Source of the DNA: Croceivirga radicis | GTDB taxonomy: Bacteria; Bacteroidota; Bacteroidia; Flavobacteriales; Flavobacteriaceae | Assembly (NCBI RefSeq): GCF_002072105.2 | Contig: NZ_MTBC01000008.1 | Location: 1-64,000 of the forward strand | Reading direction: 5' to 3' | Length of the DNA: 64,000 nucleotides | Shown: one piece after another, positions 63,889-64,000 of the stretch | Layout of the letters: every line of letters starts with the position of its first letter | How positions within the stretch are numbered: the stretch's first letter is position 1 | Notes under the pieces: model-generated | What the model saw: the letters and a program-made list of their open reading frames with translations, nothing else | What the model was told of the DNA's origin: nothing | Database searches by the model: none | Position numbers and translations under genes: made by a program

Positions 63889-63916
63889 AAAAGCCCGGTT
63901 AAAAAACCGGGCTTTT
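63889..63916 (-). terminator. Terminator after gyrB
   Basis: AAAAGCCCGGTT pairs with AACCGGGCTTTT, with A and T runs on both sides, 31 bases after the gyrB stop and just before the DUF6588-like gene start. Confidence 0.85.
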
Positions 63917-63947
63917 TGTTGTGAAACAAGTATTATTTGTCATCTAC

Positions 63948-64000
63948 CTACACATCAATGTTGGCATAGACTGCGTTTTTCTCTATAAATTCACGTCTTG
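63948..64000 (-). CDS. gyrB: DNA gyrase subunit B, C-terminal end only (cut by window edge)
   Basis: The minus strand from the right edge reads RREFIEKNAVYANIDV then stop (TAG, 63948-63950). This sequence is the usual C-terminus of GyrB in Bacteroidota, where RR.FIE.NA precedes the final residues. GyrB is the ATPase subunit of gyrase. The body of the gene lies beyond the window. Confidence 0.85.
   Translation of the reverse strand, partial: RREFIEKNAVYANIDV

Overview
The window looks like chromosome of a marine, polysaccharide-degrading member of the Flavobacteriaceae (Bacteroidota). The signs are SusC/SusD pairs, lipoprotein signals of the MKK...SC type, type IX secretion (type B) C-terminal domains, a fused SecDF, a rho gene with a long polar N-terminal insert, and Bacteroidota-type promoter boxes (TTG, about 19 bases, TAnnTTTG). 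No organism name can be proved from the sequence alone.

Layout. Positions 1-2880 hold an integron-like cassette array with no integrase in view: four attC-like imperfect palindromes of about 122-128 bp separate single minus-strand genes (a cut-off exported protein, a TraB-like lipoprotein, a DoxX-like membrane protein, an unknown exported protein) and one probably non-coding cassette. Positions 3035-16190 are a beta-1,3-glucan (laminarin-type) utilisation locus on the minus strand: SusC, SusD, a modular surface glycan-binding lipoprotein and two GH16 lipoproteins in one tight operon, preceded by its own Y_Y_Y/LuxR-type membrane regulator. Positions 16311-30742 are mostly housekeeping: a sugar isomerase-like lipoprotein, then a DUF1599/DoxX/tpiA/prmA/clpS operon facing folP and cdaA, then an ABC exporter, truA, a phosphodiesterase and rho. 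Positions 30870-39004 carry less familiar envelope genes, including a pair of paralogous membrane proteins and a tight three-gene operon (GT-C-like membrane protein, Ig-like membrane-anchored protein, membrane-anchored TIM-barrel glycosidase). Positions 39175-41284 hold rpsT, three identical tRNA-Glu genes and proS. Positions 41382-47596 hold an odd Trp/Gly- and Arg/Ser-rich lipoprotein, a FadL-like outer-membrane barrel and two type IX-secreted proteins. Positions 47731-53401 run folE-cysS-yidD, then lgt-DUF192-GNAT-ABC. Positions 53434-57253 are a self-contained two-component regulon (lipocalin-like lipoprotein, TPR kinase, NarL-type regulator, outer-membrane barrel). The window closes with secDF, an unknown protein, mdh, two envelope proteins and the last codons of gyrB.

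How the genes work together. In the glucan locus, the GH16 lipoproteins would cut glucan at the cell surface, the modular lipoprotein and SusD would hold the pieces, SusC would import them, and the separate regulator would sense products in the periplasm. In the two-component region, one palindrome, TACTGG-N4-CCAGTA, lies exactly 69 bases before both the lipocalin-kinase-regulator operon and the neighbouring barrel gene, so it is the likely binding site of that regulator.

The most notable points are the attC-like array without an integrase, a GH16 enzyme whose catalytic domain is split by a binding module inserted in permuted phase, the duplicated palindrome of the two-component regulon, and the three-gene GT-C/Ig-like/glycosidase operon.
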